DNA of 64,000 nucleotides from Parabacteroides timonensis (GCF_900128505.1 NZ_LT669941.1:3890728-3954727), one strand, 5' to 3'. Shown: positions 1 to 9,902, counted from the stretch's first letter. A program made the numbers and translations. Notes: generated by a model not told the origin, from the sequence alone.

Positions 1-14
1 AATATATATTATCA

Positions 15-2489
15 TTATTCAGCGACAAAAGTATACACATTGCCACCGAAGTCGACAGCAATCAGTGCATTCCCTGAAACAGCCACCGAACCGAATACCG
101 GCGCACCTGTCGCATGTTTCCACACCAGTTTCCCGTCTTCTTTATTTACTCCGTAAATAGTTCCGTCGGAAGCACCTACATAGACTGTATTTCCTGCCAG
201 TACCGGACTGGTTTCAATAGTGGCAGCCGGTTTACGGGAATAAGGAGAAGTGAAGACTAATGCGTCGCCGGTTGCAAACTTCCATTTCAGTTCCAGTGTC
301 TCGTTATCCAAAGCGATCAAACCGTCTTTAGCAGAGCCGAAGATAATCTCTTTATCCGTCAGCAAAGGAGTAGAAGTCACATCCACACTGAAAGGTAACT
401 CCTTACGTACAACCACACGGCCGGTATTAGCTTCCAGGATAAAGAAAGACTTATCTGAGATCAAATACAATAAGTTACCATGAACAGCAGCCGAGGCACC
501 ACGATTACGCAGACCGTTGGTGTTAGCAGTCCATTTTAATGCTCCGGTCTTCAAGTCGTTGCCATAAAGGGCATTCCATTGGGATGAGCCGATCAGTTTA
601 TCACCTGTAACAGAGAAAGTTGTAGTTGTTCCTTCTCCCTGTCCCCAATCCTTATTCTGCCAAAGCACTTTACCGTCTTTCGTTTCGATAGCACATAGAC
701 CTTTACCTGTGCCGGCATAAACAATACCATCGGAGGCAACCAAACCTTCGATCAGAGCGGGCAGACCGTTTACTGGCAACTGTTTTTCCCAGCTAAGTTT
801 GCCGCTTTCGGCATTAATAGCATACAAATAACCTTGTGCATCCTGTGCCAAAACCTGTCCGTTATCTATAACGATCGTATTCTTAATGGAGTTGCGCACC
901 GGATATTTCCAAACCAGTTCACCGGTCTTACCGTCGAGAGCATATATATGAGCCTCCACTTTCAGGTTCTCATCCACAGAGGCAATATAGATCTTTCCAT
1001 TATAAACCAGAGGCGATGTCATATAAATATTTGCTCCTACATTCTTGATCCAGGCCATCTGTAAAGGCTGGTTCAGTGCAGACCCGGCAGATGCGGCATG
1101 TTGAGGATTCTCCAACAGGTTCAGCCAGTTACCACCCAGTTTCACCTCCGCAGGAGCAGCATGGTATGTAAAGGCACTTTCTGTTTCTGCCGTTTCTCCG
1201 TTATTGAAACGGGCTTTTATCTTTAAGGTAACAGCCTTTCCCTCCTGTTTGGCAGTCAAAGGGACTTCAGCATTCCAGCACCAGTCGGTAGCTTGTTGCA
1301 ATTTCTTGTTATTGAACAGGGCTTTACCATCCACCAGACAGGTATAAGTTACCTCTTTTACCGGAGTTACCGATGAATAAGCATTCACAACCAAAGGCAC
1401 GGCACCCGAAGCCAATACAGGGATCTGTCCCTCTACCGGGGAAGCGATCTGAATCTGTTTATCCAGATAAGTATAACGAAGTTCAGAAACGAAATCTCCT
1501 TTCTTATCGACATGAAGGACACGGAAAGCACTGGTCGAGTGGTCGATACCACCTTTATCTAACGTTGCCGTAGAAATAGAGTATACATCTCCCTGTTTCT
1601 TCATATAGTTGATATGCCAATGACCGTATACCCAGGCCTTCAGATTATGTTCGTTCAGGTTGATCTGCTCCTGGTCGTTGATACCGAAAATGAACTGGTC
1701 GCCATACGTCAACAGGTCATGATTGAAAACGACGATCGGCTTGCCTTGCGGAACCTGTGCCAGGTCATTTTTCAGCCAGCGGTAGACATCTTCCTTCGTA
1801 TAACCGGGTTGATAGTCGCCACCGGCCATCGGAGTTACTATATAGTGTGTGCTACCTGCATCGAATGAATAATAGACAGGACCGTAGATACTTTCAAAAA
1901 GCTCTTCGCCATATTTTCCCTTCACCAGGTCGTGGTTACCGATAGCATAAAACATCGGGCAATCCATATTGGCGGTATTCATCATTTTGATATGTGCCTT
2001 CAAACCTTTTTCATAGCAGATATCGCCTGTGTGCATAATAAAAGCAACCTGTTCATTGGCTGCATAATCGCGCACATTATTTACCCAGTCGCCATGATTC
2101 TCCGTATTGAAAATCTCGGTATCAGCGATATGGACATATTTATGGCTACCGTCTTTCTTGATACCACCATTATAAGGTTGCAAACCGAACTCATACGCTT
2201 TCTGTTCGCCGTCGATACGGATATAATGTTTGTTATCCGTCTTATATCCCGAAGGCGTGGTGATAAAGATAAACCGTTCGCGGGGATGTCCCGGTAAAGA
2301 AAACGACCCGTCGGAAGCCGTTTTCACGACATTCAGTCCGTCGGAAACAGCAATGCCAGCCATCGGTTTCTCTCCTTTATCAAAAACTCCGTTATTGTTC
2401 TTATCTACAAAGACTCGTCCAGTATAGGCAGCGCTGGCAGAGAATGCCACACAGCTCAACAGGGCGATGTTCAGAAATGTTTTTTTCAT
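15..2489 (-). CDS. Secreted calcineurin-like phosphoesterase fused to a PQQ-type beta-propeller
   Basis: 824 aa with a signal peptide (about 1-20). Residues 22-100 look like the beta-sandwich N-terminal domain found ahead of some metallophosphoesterases (GRVFVDKNNNGVFDKGE, then a DGSFSLPG turn). The metallophosphoesterase domain spans about 115-345: ADTE at 122-125, HTGD 153-156, GNHD 184-187, FNHD 255-258 and GHWH 289-292. A beta-sandwich linker (about 360-445) leads to repeated PQQ-propeller blades (about 465-824; repeats such as YALDGKTGELVWK and YAINAESGKLSWE). The first metal motif, usually DxH, reads D-T-E, so one ligand looks substituted. It is the last gene of a run with the phosphoesterase at 2509 (19 nt gap) and the EEP protein at 3471, downstream of a SusC/SusD pair. 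Inferred role: hydrolysis of a phosphomonoester or phosphodiester in the periplasm or at the surface. The substrate is unknown; the propeller may bind ligand or partner rather than PQQ. Confidence 0.85.
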   Translation of the reverse strand: MKKTFLNIALLSCVAFSASAAYTGRVFVDKNNNGVFDKGEKPMAGIAVSDGLNVVKTASDGSFSLPGHPRERFIFITTPSGYKTDNKHYIRIDGEQKAYEFGLQPYNGGIKKDGSHKYVHIADTEIFNTENHGDWVNNVRDYAANEQVAFIMHTGDICYEKGLKAHIKMMNTANMDCPMFYAIGNHDLVKGKYGEELFESIYGPVYYSFDAGSTHYIVTPMAGGDYQPGYTKEDVYRWLKNDLAQVPQGKPIVVFNHDLLTYGDQFIFGINDQEQINLNEHNLKAWVYGHWHINYMKKQGDVYSISTATLDKGGIDHSTSAFRVLHVDKKGDFVSELRYTYLDKQIQIASPVEGQIPVLASGAVPLVVNAYSSVTPVKEVTYTCLVDGKALFNNKKLQQATDWCWNAEVPLTAKQEGKAVTLKIKARFNNGETAETESAFTYHAAPAEVKLGGNWLNLLENPQHAASAGSALNQPLQMAWIKNVGANIYMTSPLVYNGKIYIASVDENLKVEAHIYALDGKTGELVWKYPVRNSIKNTIVIDNGQVLAQDAQGYLYAINAESGKLSWEKQLPVNGLPALIEGLVASDGIVYAGTGKGLCAIETKDGKVLWQNKDWGQGEGTTTTFSVTGDKLIGSSQWNALYGNDLKTGALKWTANTNGLRNRGASAAVHGNLLYLISDKSFFILEANTGRVVVRKELPFSVDVTSTPLLTDKEIIFGSAKDGLIALDNETLELKWKFATGDALVFTSPYSRKPAATIETSPVLAGNTVYVGASDGTIYGVNKEDGKLVWKHATGAPVFGSVAVSGNALIAVDFGGNVYTFVAE

Positions 2490-2508
2490 GTGATTGATGT
2501 GTTTATAT

Positions 2509-3468
2509 TTAGAATGTTAGTTGTAAATCTTCTATCCAGGGTACTAAAGGTTGCGAGCGGTCGGTAATACCCAGTTCTTCGGGACCCGGAGCAATGAACT
2601 CGCTCTTTACTCCCTTCAGCTCCATACCCTTATCTGTCAGTGTAACAATCCCGTAAAGGGCATCTTTATAAGGCAGCGTATATTTCAAAGCCGGTCTCTT
2701 CTGATTGATCTCGTCGCTGAAACGTTCCGGACAGGCATATTTCTCGCCTACCCACTGATTGGAAGCACTGTTGATCTGGATATAGGCAATGCCGTTGATC
2801 TCTTTCATATAATTCGTATGGTCGTGCCCACTGAAAGCGACTGCTACCTTTTTATATCCGGCGCGTTGGTTTTCCTCTTCAAAGATTTTCCGGATATCTT
2901 CACGATTCTCTGAAGAACATTCGAAGCTCTGATGAGAGAAGATGATACAACGTTTGTCGGTAGCCTGCAGGTCTTTCTTCAACCATTCCATTTGTTCGGG
3001 ATCTACCAATGAGATCTTTTCCGCTTTATAATAGTTTCCTTTGTCATAAGGGAGATAATTCTCCCCGTCATGGATATTATTCGGATCGAGTACGATAAAA
3101 TGGAAATCTCCCTTATCAAAGGAATAATAAGGACTCTGCATCCCCGTAAACTGGATAAATTCTTCTTTCGAACAATTATCCATATCATGATTTCCAAAGA
3201 CCATATGTTTCTCACCGGGATAATCCTGCCAAAGTTTCAGGAAAGGTTTGTTTTCCTCCTTTGGCATACAGAAGTCGCCGAGTTCAATGATAAAGTCAAC
3301 TTGGCTTTCCTCGGCAGCCCGTAAGAAGGTGCTTAAACGTTCTTCCGCATCATGCGCGATGTCCTGATGAATATCAGATATGATAGCAAATGTAACAGGC
3401 TTCGTTTCTTTCTGGCAGGAACTGAATCCCAGACAGAGAAGAAGAGATAAGAATAAATGTTTCATCAT
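2509..3468 (-). CDS. Calcineurin-like metallophosphoesterase lipoprotein
   Basis: 319 aa. A lipoprotein signal ends at FSSC (Cys18), so it should be membrane-anchored, possibly surface exposed. The dinuclear metallophosphoesterase motifs are all present: SDIH at 31-34, ELGDF near 62-66, FGNHD at 91-95, IIFSHQSF near 175 and SGHDHTNY near 212. Unlike its downstream neighbour it keeps the canonical DxH in the first motif and has no propeller. It starts 2 nt after the stop of the EEP gene at 3471, so the two are almost certainly co-transcribed and perhaps translationally coupled. Two adjacent ATGs (3468 and 3465) are both possible starts. Inferred role: phosphate-ester hydrolysis on a substrate handled by the linked SusC/SusD pair. 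Specificity cannot be read from sequence. Confidence 0.87.
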   Translation of the reverse strand: MMKHLFLSLLLCLGFSSCQKETKPVTFAIISDIHQDIAHDAEERLSTFLRAAEESQVDFIIELGDFCMPKEENKPFLKLWQDYPGEKHMVFGNHDMDNCSKEEFIQFTGMQSPYYSFDKGDFHFIVLDPNNIHDGENYLPYDKGNYYKAEKISLVDPEQMEWLKKDLQATDKRCIIFSHQSFECSSENREDIRKIFEEENQRAGYKKVAVAFSGHDHTNYMKEINGIAYIQINSASNQWVGEKYACPERFSDEINQKRPALKYTLPYKDALYGIVTLTDKGMELKGVKSEFIAPGPEELGITDRSQPLVPWIEDLQLTF

Positions 3469-3470
3469 GA

Positions 3471-4412
3471 TTATTTCTTGATTTTGAAGGTTGTCAATAC
3501 GAATCCGTGATCGGAAGCATAAAAGAAATCATCTCCTTTGAAAGAGAATGTTTCGCCCAGGATATTATCATAACATTGGGACTCTACTGCCTGTATCGTC
3601 TTACCCTGATAATAGATAAAGTCGATACGGTCCTGACGGTTCACTGTTTCCAAAGAATCAGCATCTGTCAGCCAGGTTGTTCCGATGTTCTTCACCGGAT
3701 CGGGATTGATCTCGCGGAAGCTGTCTTTAAAATTAGCGGCTTCCATCTCTTTAGATACCGTCCAGTTGACAACAGCGCCCCCATGATTGTACATATCCTT
3801 GGTCGCTTCGGTCCAATCCAGGTGAGAATGACTGTTGAAATCGCCACCCATAATGACCGGAATGCTATCAGCCTCGGCTATCACCGGTTTCAGGACACCC
3901 AATATTTTGCGTATCTCGTCATCCCGTGTACCGGCATCGTCCCAGGCTAGTATTTCTTCTTCCGACTTGTCGGTAGGTGTCAGACGCATATCAGGCAGAT
4001 AATGTATCCAGGTGTCAAACAAGCGGACCGGTGTTCCATCCATATCTATCTCCACTCCTCCGAAATTGAATGTACCGATCACGTCTGGATAAGTATATTT
4101 CTTTACAATCGGATAACGGCTGTAGATACAAAGATTATCGGAAATCAGATAATGTTCATACCCAAGCGAATCGGCAACCATAGGTGCTGCCCCATATGTT
4201 TCAACCATCAGGACAACATCAGCCTGACTTTTCTTCAATACGCCAATAATGCCGTCACAGGCTTTTTGACCATAGGTTTTTGAATGGCCGCCATGCCAGA
4301 TATTCCAGGCAAGGACAGTGAGTTCTTGTCCTTTTTCCTGTTCGGAGCAGGAAGTAAACAGATTGAGAAGCAATATTGCCGACACAATACAAGCGAGGAT
4401 CTGTGTTTTCAT
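3471..4412 (-). CDS. Endonuclease/exonuclease/phosphatase (EEP) family lipoprotein
   Basis: 313 aa with a lipoprotein signal ending FTSC (Cys22). EEP-fold motifs run in order: LAWNIWHGG near 34-42 (metal/phosphate Asn), VLMVETYG (metal-binding Glu), GGDFNSHSHLDW (the GDFN motif), RIDFIYY and a C-terminal SDHGF. The fold covers Mg-dependent phosphodiesterases and phosphatases (DNase I, sphingomyelinase, inositol polyphosphate 5-phosphatase). The HLDW and NHGGAVVNW signatures recur in the EEP protein at 48063-49127, so the two form one subfamily. It is first of a three-gene phosphoesterase set and has its own promoter-like box at 4448-4455, downstream of a strong hairpin at 4479-4532. An exported phosphodiesterase or sugar-phosphate phosphatase is likelier than a nuclease, but that is inference. 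Confidence 0.85.
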   Translation of the reverse strand: MKTQILACIVSAILLLNLFTSCSEQEKGQELTVLAWNIWHGGHSKTYGQKACDGIIGVLKKSQADVVLMVETYGAAPMVADSLGYEHYLISDNLCIYSRYPIVKKYTYPDVIGTFNFGGVEIDMDGTPVRLFDTWIHYLPDMRLTPTDKSEEEILAWDDAGTRDDEIRKILGVLKPVIAEADSIPVIMGGDFNSHSHLDWTEATKDMYNHGGAVVNWTVSKEMEAANFKDSFREINPDPVKNIGTTWLTDADSLETVNRQDRIDFIYYQGKTIQAVESQCYDNILGETFSFKGDDFFYASDHGFVLTTFKIKK

Positions 4413-4447
4413 GTGTATAACTTATCGATATTAATATAATTCTACCA

Positions 4448-4455
4448 CAAAGATA
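4448..4455 (-). promoter_or_regulatory. Bacteroidales-type -7 box (TATCTTTG)
   Basis: On the minus strand this reads TATCTTTG, an exact match to the Bacteroides TAnnTTTG -7 consensus. A TTTG occurs upstream at 4473-4476, near the expected -33 position though with slightly short spacing. The start codon of the EEP gene is at 4412, leaving a leader of about 30 nt. It lies just after the hairpin at 4479-4532, so the three phosphoesterase genes probably have a promoter independent of the SusC/SusD transcript. Confidence 0.55.
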
Positions 4456-4478
4456 AAAAGATAAAAGCGATTCAAAAA

Positions 4479-4532
4479 TATATCTCAAAAGTCTGTATCC
4501 GTTACAATGTCAGATACAGCTTTTGAGATATA
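4479..4532 (-). terminator. Long intercistronic hairpin after SusD
   Basis: Arms 4479-4499 and 4513-4532 pair over about 19 bp (ATCTCAAAAG + CTGTATC with GATACAG + CTTTTGAGAT), with one unpaired base and a 13 nt loop. It lies 43 nt past the SusD stop (4575) and before the next promoter box. No long U run follows on the minus strand, so it may be a terminator or a 3'-end stabiliser that keeps SusC/SusD mRNA levels high. Confidence 0.6.
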
Positions 4533-4574
4533 AGAATAATTTATTTTACCTATAAGTAAAAGCGTGATGAATTA

Positions 4575-6362
4575 TTACTTCCAATATTGGTTCTGAACCA
4601 GATTCGGATTATAAGTCAAGTCCTCTGTTGCAATCGGAGTATAGTAATATTTAGGTTCTATAAAATTCCAACGACCAACCTGTGATATCATACGGACATA
4701 TCCCTTATTCCCATTGGTCAGCGAATAAGTATTGCCTTCCAATATTTCAACTTGCAGATTGTATTTATCCTTATCTTCCTGCGGAATAGCATCTGCATCA
4801 GCCTTTGTAGCAACAATGGCATAATCCGGTTGTCCATCGCCGGTTACATCCAAATAACCAGGTTCCAAATAAACGCCTTCCGGCACGTTAGCCAGCAGTT
4901 TACCACAACCCCAACGTCTTAAATCACCATAGCGGAAACCTTCACATGCCAGCTCAATACGGCGTTCGCGACGTATTTCATAAACAGCACCCTTCTGTGA
5001 AGAAGCGACATTCGAATAACGGTTAGCCTGTACCGGATCGATGTTACTCAACCAGTCGGCTAACGAAGCACGCGGCATACCGACACGTTCACGCAACAGA
5101 TTGATTGTCCGATCCACGTCGTCCTGTGTCAACTCGCCCAATTCTGCTTTCGCTTCAGCATACATCAACAAAACTTCGGCATAACGAATCAGAGGAAGGT
5201 CTGTATAAGAATTGCTCCAAGTGATTTGATCAGCCGTGCGAGGTGAGAACTTCACCTGCGGATAACCACCCATTGTCAGCTTCGGACGATAGGCATCTAC
5301 TTTGTCTGCCCGAACAAAGCCCGGTGTCATAAAAGTCTGTCGCATACGCGGGTCACGATTTTCAAACACTTCTGTGAACTTCTTAGTCGCATAACCCGGC
5401 ACATCCTGGAAACGTTTTGTCTTTCCATCTTCCACCACCAGATAATCCTCCATCAAATCACGTGACATACTGGAGTTGAAGTCAAACAATGATCCTCCGG
5501 CATTATGAGTACGGCCCAACGCCTTATCATAATCTTCGAAGATAATCATCTCTTTATTGCCACTCAAATCCTGGCTACAGAACATTGCTTCATAAGCATC
5601 TATATCGCCAGACTTGGCTGTCGACAATTCGTACATACCCGAATCCATAATCTTTTGGCAAGCATCTATCACCACCCGCAAGAAACGTTCGGAGTCATTC
5701 AGATTCAATTCCGGATGATATTTACGCCAGCAGCCTTCATCCAGGGCAATACGAGCCTGCATGGCCAAAGCGCCATTCTTAAACCAACGTGTCCGGCTGG
5801 TTCCGGCTGTCATATTATTAACGGCAAACTCCAGATCCGCCATGATAGAGTCTACAACCAAGGCGCGAGGATCTTGTGTCTTATAGAGCAAATCCTTGTC
5901 TGTTGTCTGCAAATCACGGCTATACCAAGGCACATCCGAGAAGGACAAAACCTTGTCATAATACAATTTCGCACGGAACATACGAGCTAATCCGATATAA
6001 TGGTTGATTTCCGTAGGATCGCCCTGTGCCTTACCGGCTCTGGCCAACATAAAATTGACATCCCGAATATCTTCCCAATCCCAGGTGCTCCGGTTATCCG
6101 GATTCACCTCGCCACGCATCATGCTGTAAATATCCTTACTTTCCGTATAAATCATATTATCGGAAGGAGCATCCGAGTAGCCGGAAGTAATCTTTTCATA
6201 CAAACCGTTTGTATAGGCTTCCAAGTCGCTTGTGTTGTTGAAAAATCCGTCTTCCGTGATTGAAGTTTCCGGATGTTTTTCCAAAAAAGAGTCGTTACAT
6301 CCGCTTAAACCTAAAAGACCGATGCACCCGAACATCCATATTTTTATATTATTCTTGATCAT
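4575..6362 (-). CDS. SusD/RagB-family outer-membrane glycan-binding lipoprotein
   Basis: 595 aa. Lipoprotein signal ending LSGC (Cys22), then the typical SusD opening with FLEKHPETSITEDGFFNN. The helical TPR-like core and the SusD C-terminal signatures are present: LPLIRYAEVLLMYAEAKAELG and YEIRRERRIELACEGFRYGDLRRWG. SusD proteins cap the SusC barrel on the cell surface and capture oligomers. It follows the SusC gene at 6382 by 19 nt, the standard susCD order. The partner enzymes here are phosphoesterases rather than glycosidases, so the captured ligand may be a phosphorylated glycan, glycolipid head group or other phosphodiester; that is inference from neighbours only. Confidence 0.95.
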   Translation of the reverse strand: MIKNNIKIWMFGCIGLLGLSGCNDSFLEKHPETSITEDGFFNNTSDLEAYTNGLYEKITSGYSDAPSDNMIYTESKDIYSMMRGEVNPDNRSTWDWEDIRDVNFMLARAGKAQGDPTEINHYIGLARMFRAKLYYDKVLSFSDVPWYSRDLQTTDKDLLYKTQDPRALVVDSIMADLEFAVNNMTAGTSRTRWFKNGALAMQARIALDEGCWRKYHPELNLNDSERFLRVVIDACQKIMDSGMYELSTAKSGDIDAYEAMFCSQDLSGNKEMIIFEDYDKALGRTHNAGGSLFDFNSSMSRDLMEDYLVVEDGKTKRFQDVPGYATKKFTEVFENRDPRMRQTFMTPGFVRADKVDAYRPKLTMGGYPQVKFSPRTADQITWSNSYTDLPLIRYAEVLLMYAEAKAELGELTQDDVDRTINLLRERVGMPRASLADWLSNIDPVQANRYSNVASSQKGAVYEIRRERRIELACEGFRYGDLRRWGCGKLLANVPEGVYLEPGYLDVTGDGQPDYAIVATKADADAIPQEDKDKYNLQVEILEGNTYSLTNGNKGYVRMISQVGRWNFIEPKYYYTPIATEDLTYNPNLVQNQYWK

Positions 6363-6381
6363 AACTTATGTCTTGCTAAAA

Positions 6382-9300
6382 TTAGAATGTAACATTTAAA
6401 CCGAAAGAATAGGAGCGCTGCAACGGATAAATCTGTCCGCCCAAACATTCCGGATCCATCTTATAGTATTTGTAGAGACCAGTGATTTCACACAGGTTAT
6501 CGCCGGAGAAGAAAACACGAAGGCGGCTGATATTAACCTTTTCCACCCATTTCTGAGGAAGCGTATAACCAAACGTCAAGTTCTTCAGACGGGCATAGGC
6601 CGCATTCTGCAAATAACGTGTCTGCGGAATAGCCAATCCTCTGTTAGCGACATAGGCCTGGTAAGACTTGACACGCGGGAAGAATCCATTCGGATTTTCT
6701 GTTGTCCAATGGTCGTTATAGTTACCATACGTAAGATTTGTCCACGGATCATAATACATACCCCAGAAATACGGGTCGCGGGTCGGATAGTAATCCTTTT
6801 TCATAATACCCTGTATAAATATGCTGAAGTCGAATCCGTTCCAATCACCATTGGCTGTGAAACCGAAAGCATAACGGGCCTGATCATTACCGATAACCTT
6901 ATAGTCACCATGGTCGGCCAATGTGTTGGCACCTTTATTGATCTTGCCGTCGCCGTTCAAGTCCTTATATTTGACATCACCCGGAGCCATAGGCGGCGTA
7001 CCGGGATACGGATCGACTTCTGTATGGTCGGCACTGTTGTCAATATCTTCCTGAGAAGTAAAGAAACCATCATTCACCAATCCCCAGATTTCACCCCATT
7101 CTTTACCTACATAATGATCGCCTAAACTACCTGTTTCATTGGCATATTTTGTGATCTTAGAACGACTGTCGCCGATATTAAAGCTCGCGCCATAGTTGAA
7201 CGGCTTGCCTGCCAGTTTAAACTGGTCACGCCAGCTGATTGTCAAATCCCAACCGGTAGTCTTCAAGTCGGCCGCATTTTCCAACGGAACAGCCGTACCC
7301 AATACTGACGGCAGTTTCGCACCGCTTCTCAACATATCTTTCGTACGGCGGATATAACCATCGACAGTAGCTGTCAAGCGATTATTGAAGAAATTGGCAT
7401 CCATACCCCAGTCGGAAGTCGTCACCGTTTCCCAAGTCAAGTCGCCGGCGACCAACCCCGGAGAAGAAACATAGACAGGCTGCTTGCCATCCAAAATGAC
7501 TTTCGACTTATCGGAACCCATTGTTGCCAAATAGGGATAATAGTTGTCTTTCAGATATTGATTACCCAAACTACCGTAAGAAAAACGTAATTTCAGGAAG
7601 TTAACCACATCTCTAAGAGGCTCAAAGAAACCTTCCTGTGAAATGACCCATGCAGCAGATCCGGACGGGTTGAAAACAAAGCGGGAATCTGTCGGGAAAC
7701 GTGAAGTGCCGTCATAACGGGCATTCACCGCCAGGATATAACGATTATCATACGTATAATTCAAACGGCCGAAAACACTTCGGAAAGACAATTCTCTGAT
7801 ACGTTGAGTAACAGTCATGTCGCCCGTAGCCAAATTAGGTGTAGGCAGTCCGTCTGTAATTAGCTCCTTTCGCTGGGCATACTCATAAGATTCACTCCAG
7901 CTTTCCTGGTTGTAACCCACCATAGCCGTGAAATCGTGCTTATCATTAAACAACTTATGGAAAGTTGCATACGCATCGAAAGTAACCGTTGACGCTTCCG
8001 TATTATCGAAAAAAGCGGAAGAAACCGAGTTCTGATACAGAATAGGAGTTTCCGGACCTTTCCGGTAAGGGACAGACAATTGCGCACCGTCCTTATTATT
8101 CCGGTTAGCGACATAGGCAAACGAACCGTTGACAAAAAGAACATCTTTAATAATGTCCAGCTTAGTCGTAAACTGCGTTGTCAAAGTAGTTTTGTTTTCT
8201 TTCTTACGTCCGCCTTCCGCAAAACGTCCCATGATAGCGGCGCCGTCTTCAGTATAAGAACCATCCGGATTCTTTATAGGCACCAGCGCATTACGACGGT
8301 TTACAGCCCAATAATAATCATCCCCCAAAAAGTAAGGAGCATCATAATCGGAAATTACCAAACTGGTATTATTACCCAACGTCCACCAATCAGTCAGTTT
8401 GAAATCCAGCTTGGAACGCAAATTGTATCGGTTAAACTTATCCGTCCCTTGCGAAACCATACCATCCTGGAAGTTATAACCAGCAGAGAAATAGTAATTC
8501 AGACGATCGGTCTTTCCGGAGACATCGACAGTGTGATTCGTTGAGAATGCCAGGTTCTTATAGGCTTCACCAAACCAATCGGTCTGACCGAAATAAGCAT
8601 AAGTACCATCCGGCTTCAGGAAATAAGGGGATACGCTCGGATCAGACGAAACACGCTTCGCATATTCCAATTCTTCCTGATTGTGGTTCACACCCCACGG
8701 ATAATAGAAATCATTACGTGCCGTTGCCACCGTATAAGGGTCTGTAATCACCTCTGCCATACTACTCAACTTACGCATGGCAAAATTGTTACTATAATTT
8801 ACGGTCAGTTTTTCCTGTCCGGCCGTCTTCGTTGTCACCAAGATAACACCAAACGCAGCACGTGAACCATAGATAGCTGCCGAAGCTGCATCTTTCAAAA
8901 CAGAAATACTTCCGATATCAGAGGGGTTCATACGGTTCAGCTCCTCTCCCGTAGAGACAACACCGTCAATAACAATCAGCGGATCCCCCCCATTGATAGA
9001 AGTCGTACCACGTATATTAAATGTAGGTGAATCCGTTGCCTGGCCACTACCGATAGAAACGGTCATATTAGCAACTGAACCCTGCAAGGCCTGTCCGACT
9101 GTCAAGACCGGACGGTTTTCCAACACCTTAGTTGAAACAGTTGCTACTGCTCCGGACAAATCCACTTTCTTCTGTGTACCGTAACCGATAACAACCACTT
9201 CTTCCAACGCCTCGCTGTCTTCACTCAAAGTAATATTCAATGCACTTTTCCCTTTTAACGCAATATCCTGTGTTCTATAACCAATATAAGAAATACTGAT

Positions 9301-9846
9301 TGTCGCATTCGGATCCACATCCGACAAAGAGAAATTACCATCCATATCCGTAATCCCACCGATAGTTGTCCCCTTCACCAGCACGTTCACACCGATCAAC
9401 GGCTCGCCAGTTGCATCTTTCACATTACCAGTAATAGTTATCTTCTTTTGCTGCTGAACTTCAGCAGCAAAACTAACAGATCTGTTAGTTTTTTCATTGC
9501 GGCGAATGATAATCTGACGATCGTTGATGATATACTCGATGTCTGTTCCTTCGAACATATTCTTGAGTATCATTTCAACCGTCTGGTTGTGAACGTCCAC
9601 ACTTACTTTCCTGTTCAAATTGATATTTGAACCGTGATACACAAAAATAAATTCACTGTTCTTTTCGATGTAATTAAATACATCTTTTACGGTCCGGTTG
9701 TTCATACGAACGGTCAATGTGGTTTGCTCCGCATAGGCCGATGCTGCGTAGATGGCAGATCCTCCATAACTAACCAGACATAAGGCTAAACATGCACTTT
9801 TAAGAAAATGAGCCGGTTTTCGGCTGAATTCTTCATTCTTTTTCAT
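6382..9846 (-). CDS. SusC/RagA-family TonB-dependent transporter with STN domain
   Basis: 1154 aa from the ATG at 9846; an in-frame ATG at 9894 would add 16 residues ahead of an otherwise clean MKKNEEF signal peptide, so I prefer the internal start. Domains: signal peptide (about 1-40), STN/secretin-TonB short N-terminal domain (about 44-100, VRMNNRTVKDVFNYIEK), carboxypeptidase-regulatory-like domain (about 135-215, GEPLIGVNVLVKGTTIGG), plug with EEVVVIGYGTQKK, then a beta-barrel ending in the usual aromatic SFGLNVTF. STN-bearing SusC proteins signal ligand binding to a FecR anti-sigma factor; FecR and ECF sigma genes lie directly upstream at 9968 and 11117. It imports whatever the SusD at 4575 captures. 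Confidence 0.95.
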   Translation of the reverse strand: MKKNEEFSRKPAHFLKSACLALCLVSYGGSAIYAASAYAEQTTLTVRMNNRTVKDVFNYIEKNSEFIFVYHGSNINLNRKVSVDVHNQTVEMILKNMFEGTDIEYIINDRQIIIRRNEKTNRSVSFAAEVQQQKKITITGNVKDATGEPLIGVNVLVKGTTIGGITDMDGNFSLSDVDPNATISISYIGYRTQDIALKGKSALNITLSEDSEALEEVVVIGYGTQKKVDLSGAVATVSTKVLENRPVLTVGQALQGSVANMTVSIGSGQATDSPTFNIRGTTSINGGDPLIVIDGVVSTGEELNRMNPSDIGSISVLKDAASAAIYGSRAAFGVILVTTKTAGQEKLTVNYSNNFAMRKLSSMAEVITDPYTVATARNDFYYPWGVNHNQEELEYAKRVSSDPSVSPYFLKPDGTYAYFGQTDWFGEAYKNLAFSTNHTVDVSGKTDRLNYYFSAGYNFQDGMVSQGTDKFNRYNLRSKLDFKLTDWWTLGNNTSLVISDYDAPYFLGDDYYWAVNRRNALVPIKNPDGSYTEDGAAIMGRFAEGGRKKENKTTLTTQFTTKLDIIKDVLFVNGSFAYVANRNNKDGAQLSVPYRKGPETPILYQNSVSSAFFDNTEASTVTFDAYATFHKLFNDKHDFTAMVGYNQESWSESYEYAQRKELITDGLPTPNLATGDMTVTQRIRELSFRSVFGRLNYTYDNRYILAVNARYDGTSRFPTDSRFVFNPSGSAAWVISQEGFFEPLRDVVNFLKLRFSYGSLGNQYLKDNYYPYLATMGSDKSKVILDGKQPVYVSSPGLVAGDLTWETVTTSDWGMDANFFNNRLTATVDGYIRRTKDMLRSGAKLPSVLGTAVPLENAADLKTTGWDLTISWRDQFKLAGKPFNYGASFNIGDSRSKITKYANETGSLGDHYVGKEWGEIWGLVNDGFFTSQEDIDNSADHTEVDPYPGTPPMAPGDVKYKDLNGDGKINKGANTLADHGDYKVIGNDQARYAFGFTANGDWNGFDFSIFIQGIMKKDYYPTRDPYFWGMYYDPWTNLTYGNYNDHWTTENPNGFFPRVKSYQAYVANRGLAIPQTRYLQNAAYARLKNLTFGYTLPQKWVEKVNISRLRVFFSGDNLCEITGLYKYYKMDPECLGGQIYPLQRSYSFGLNVTF

Positions 9847-9902
9847 ACATTTGTAATGTTTTTTCTTTGATACATAAATTAATAGATTAAACAAGAGACT
9901 TT

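Noticed and set aside
9847..9894. N-terminal extension of the SusC gene from an upstream ATG
   Set aside because: It would put 16 residues ahead of a normal signal peptide; the internal ATG at 9846 fits better.
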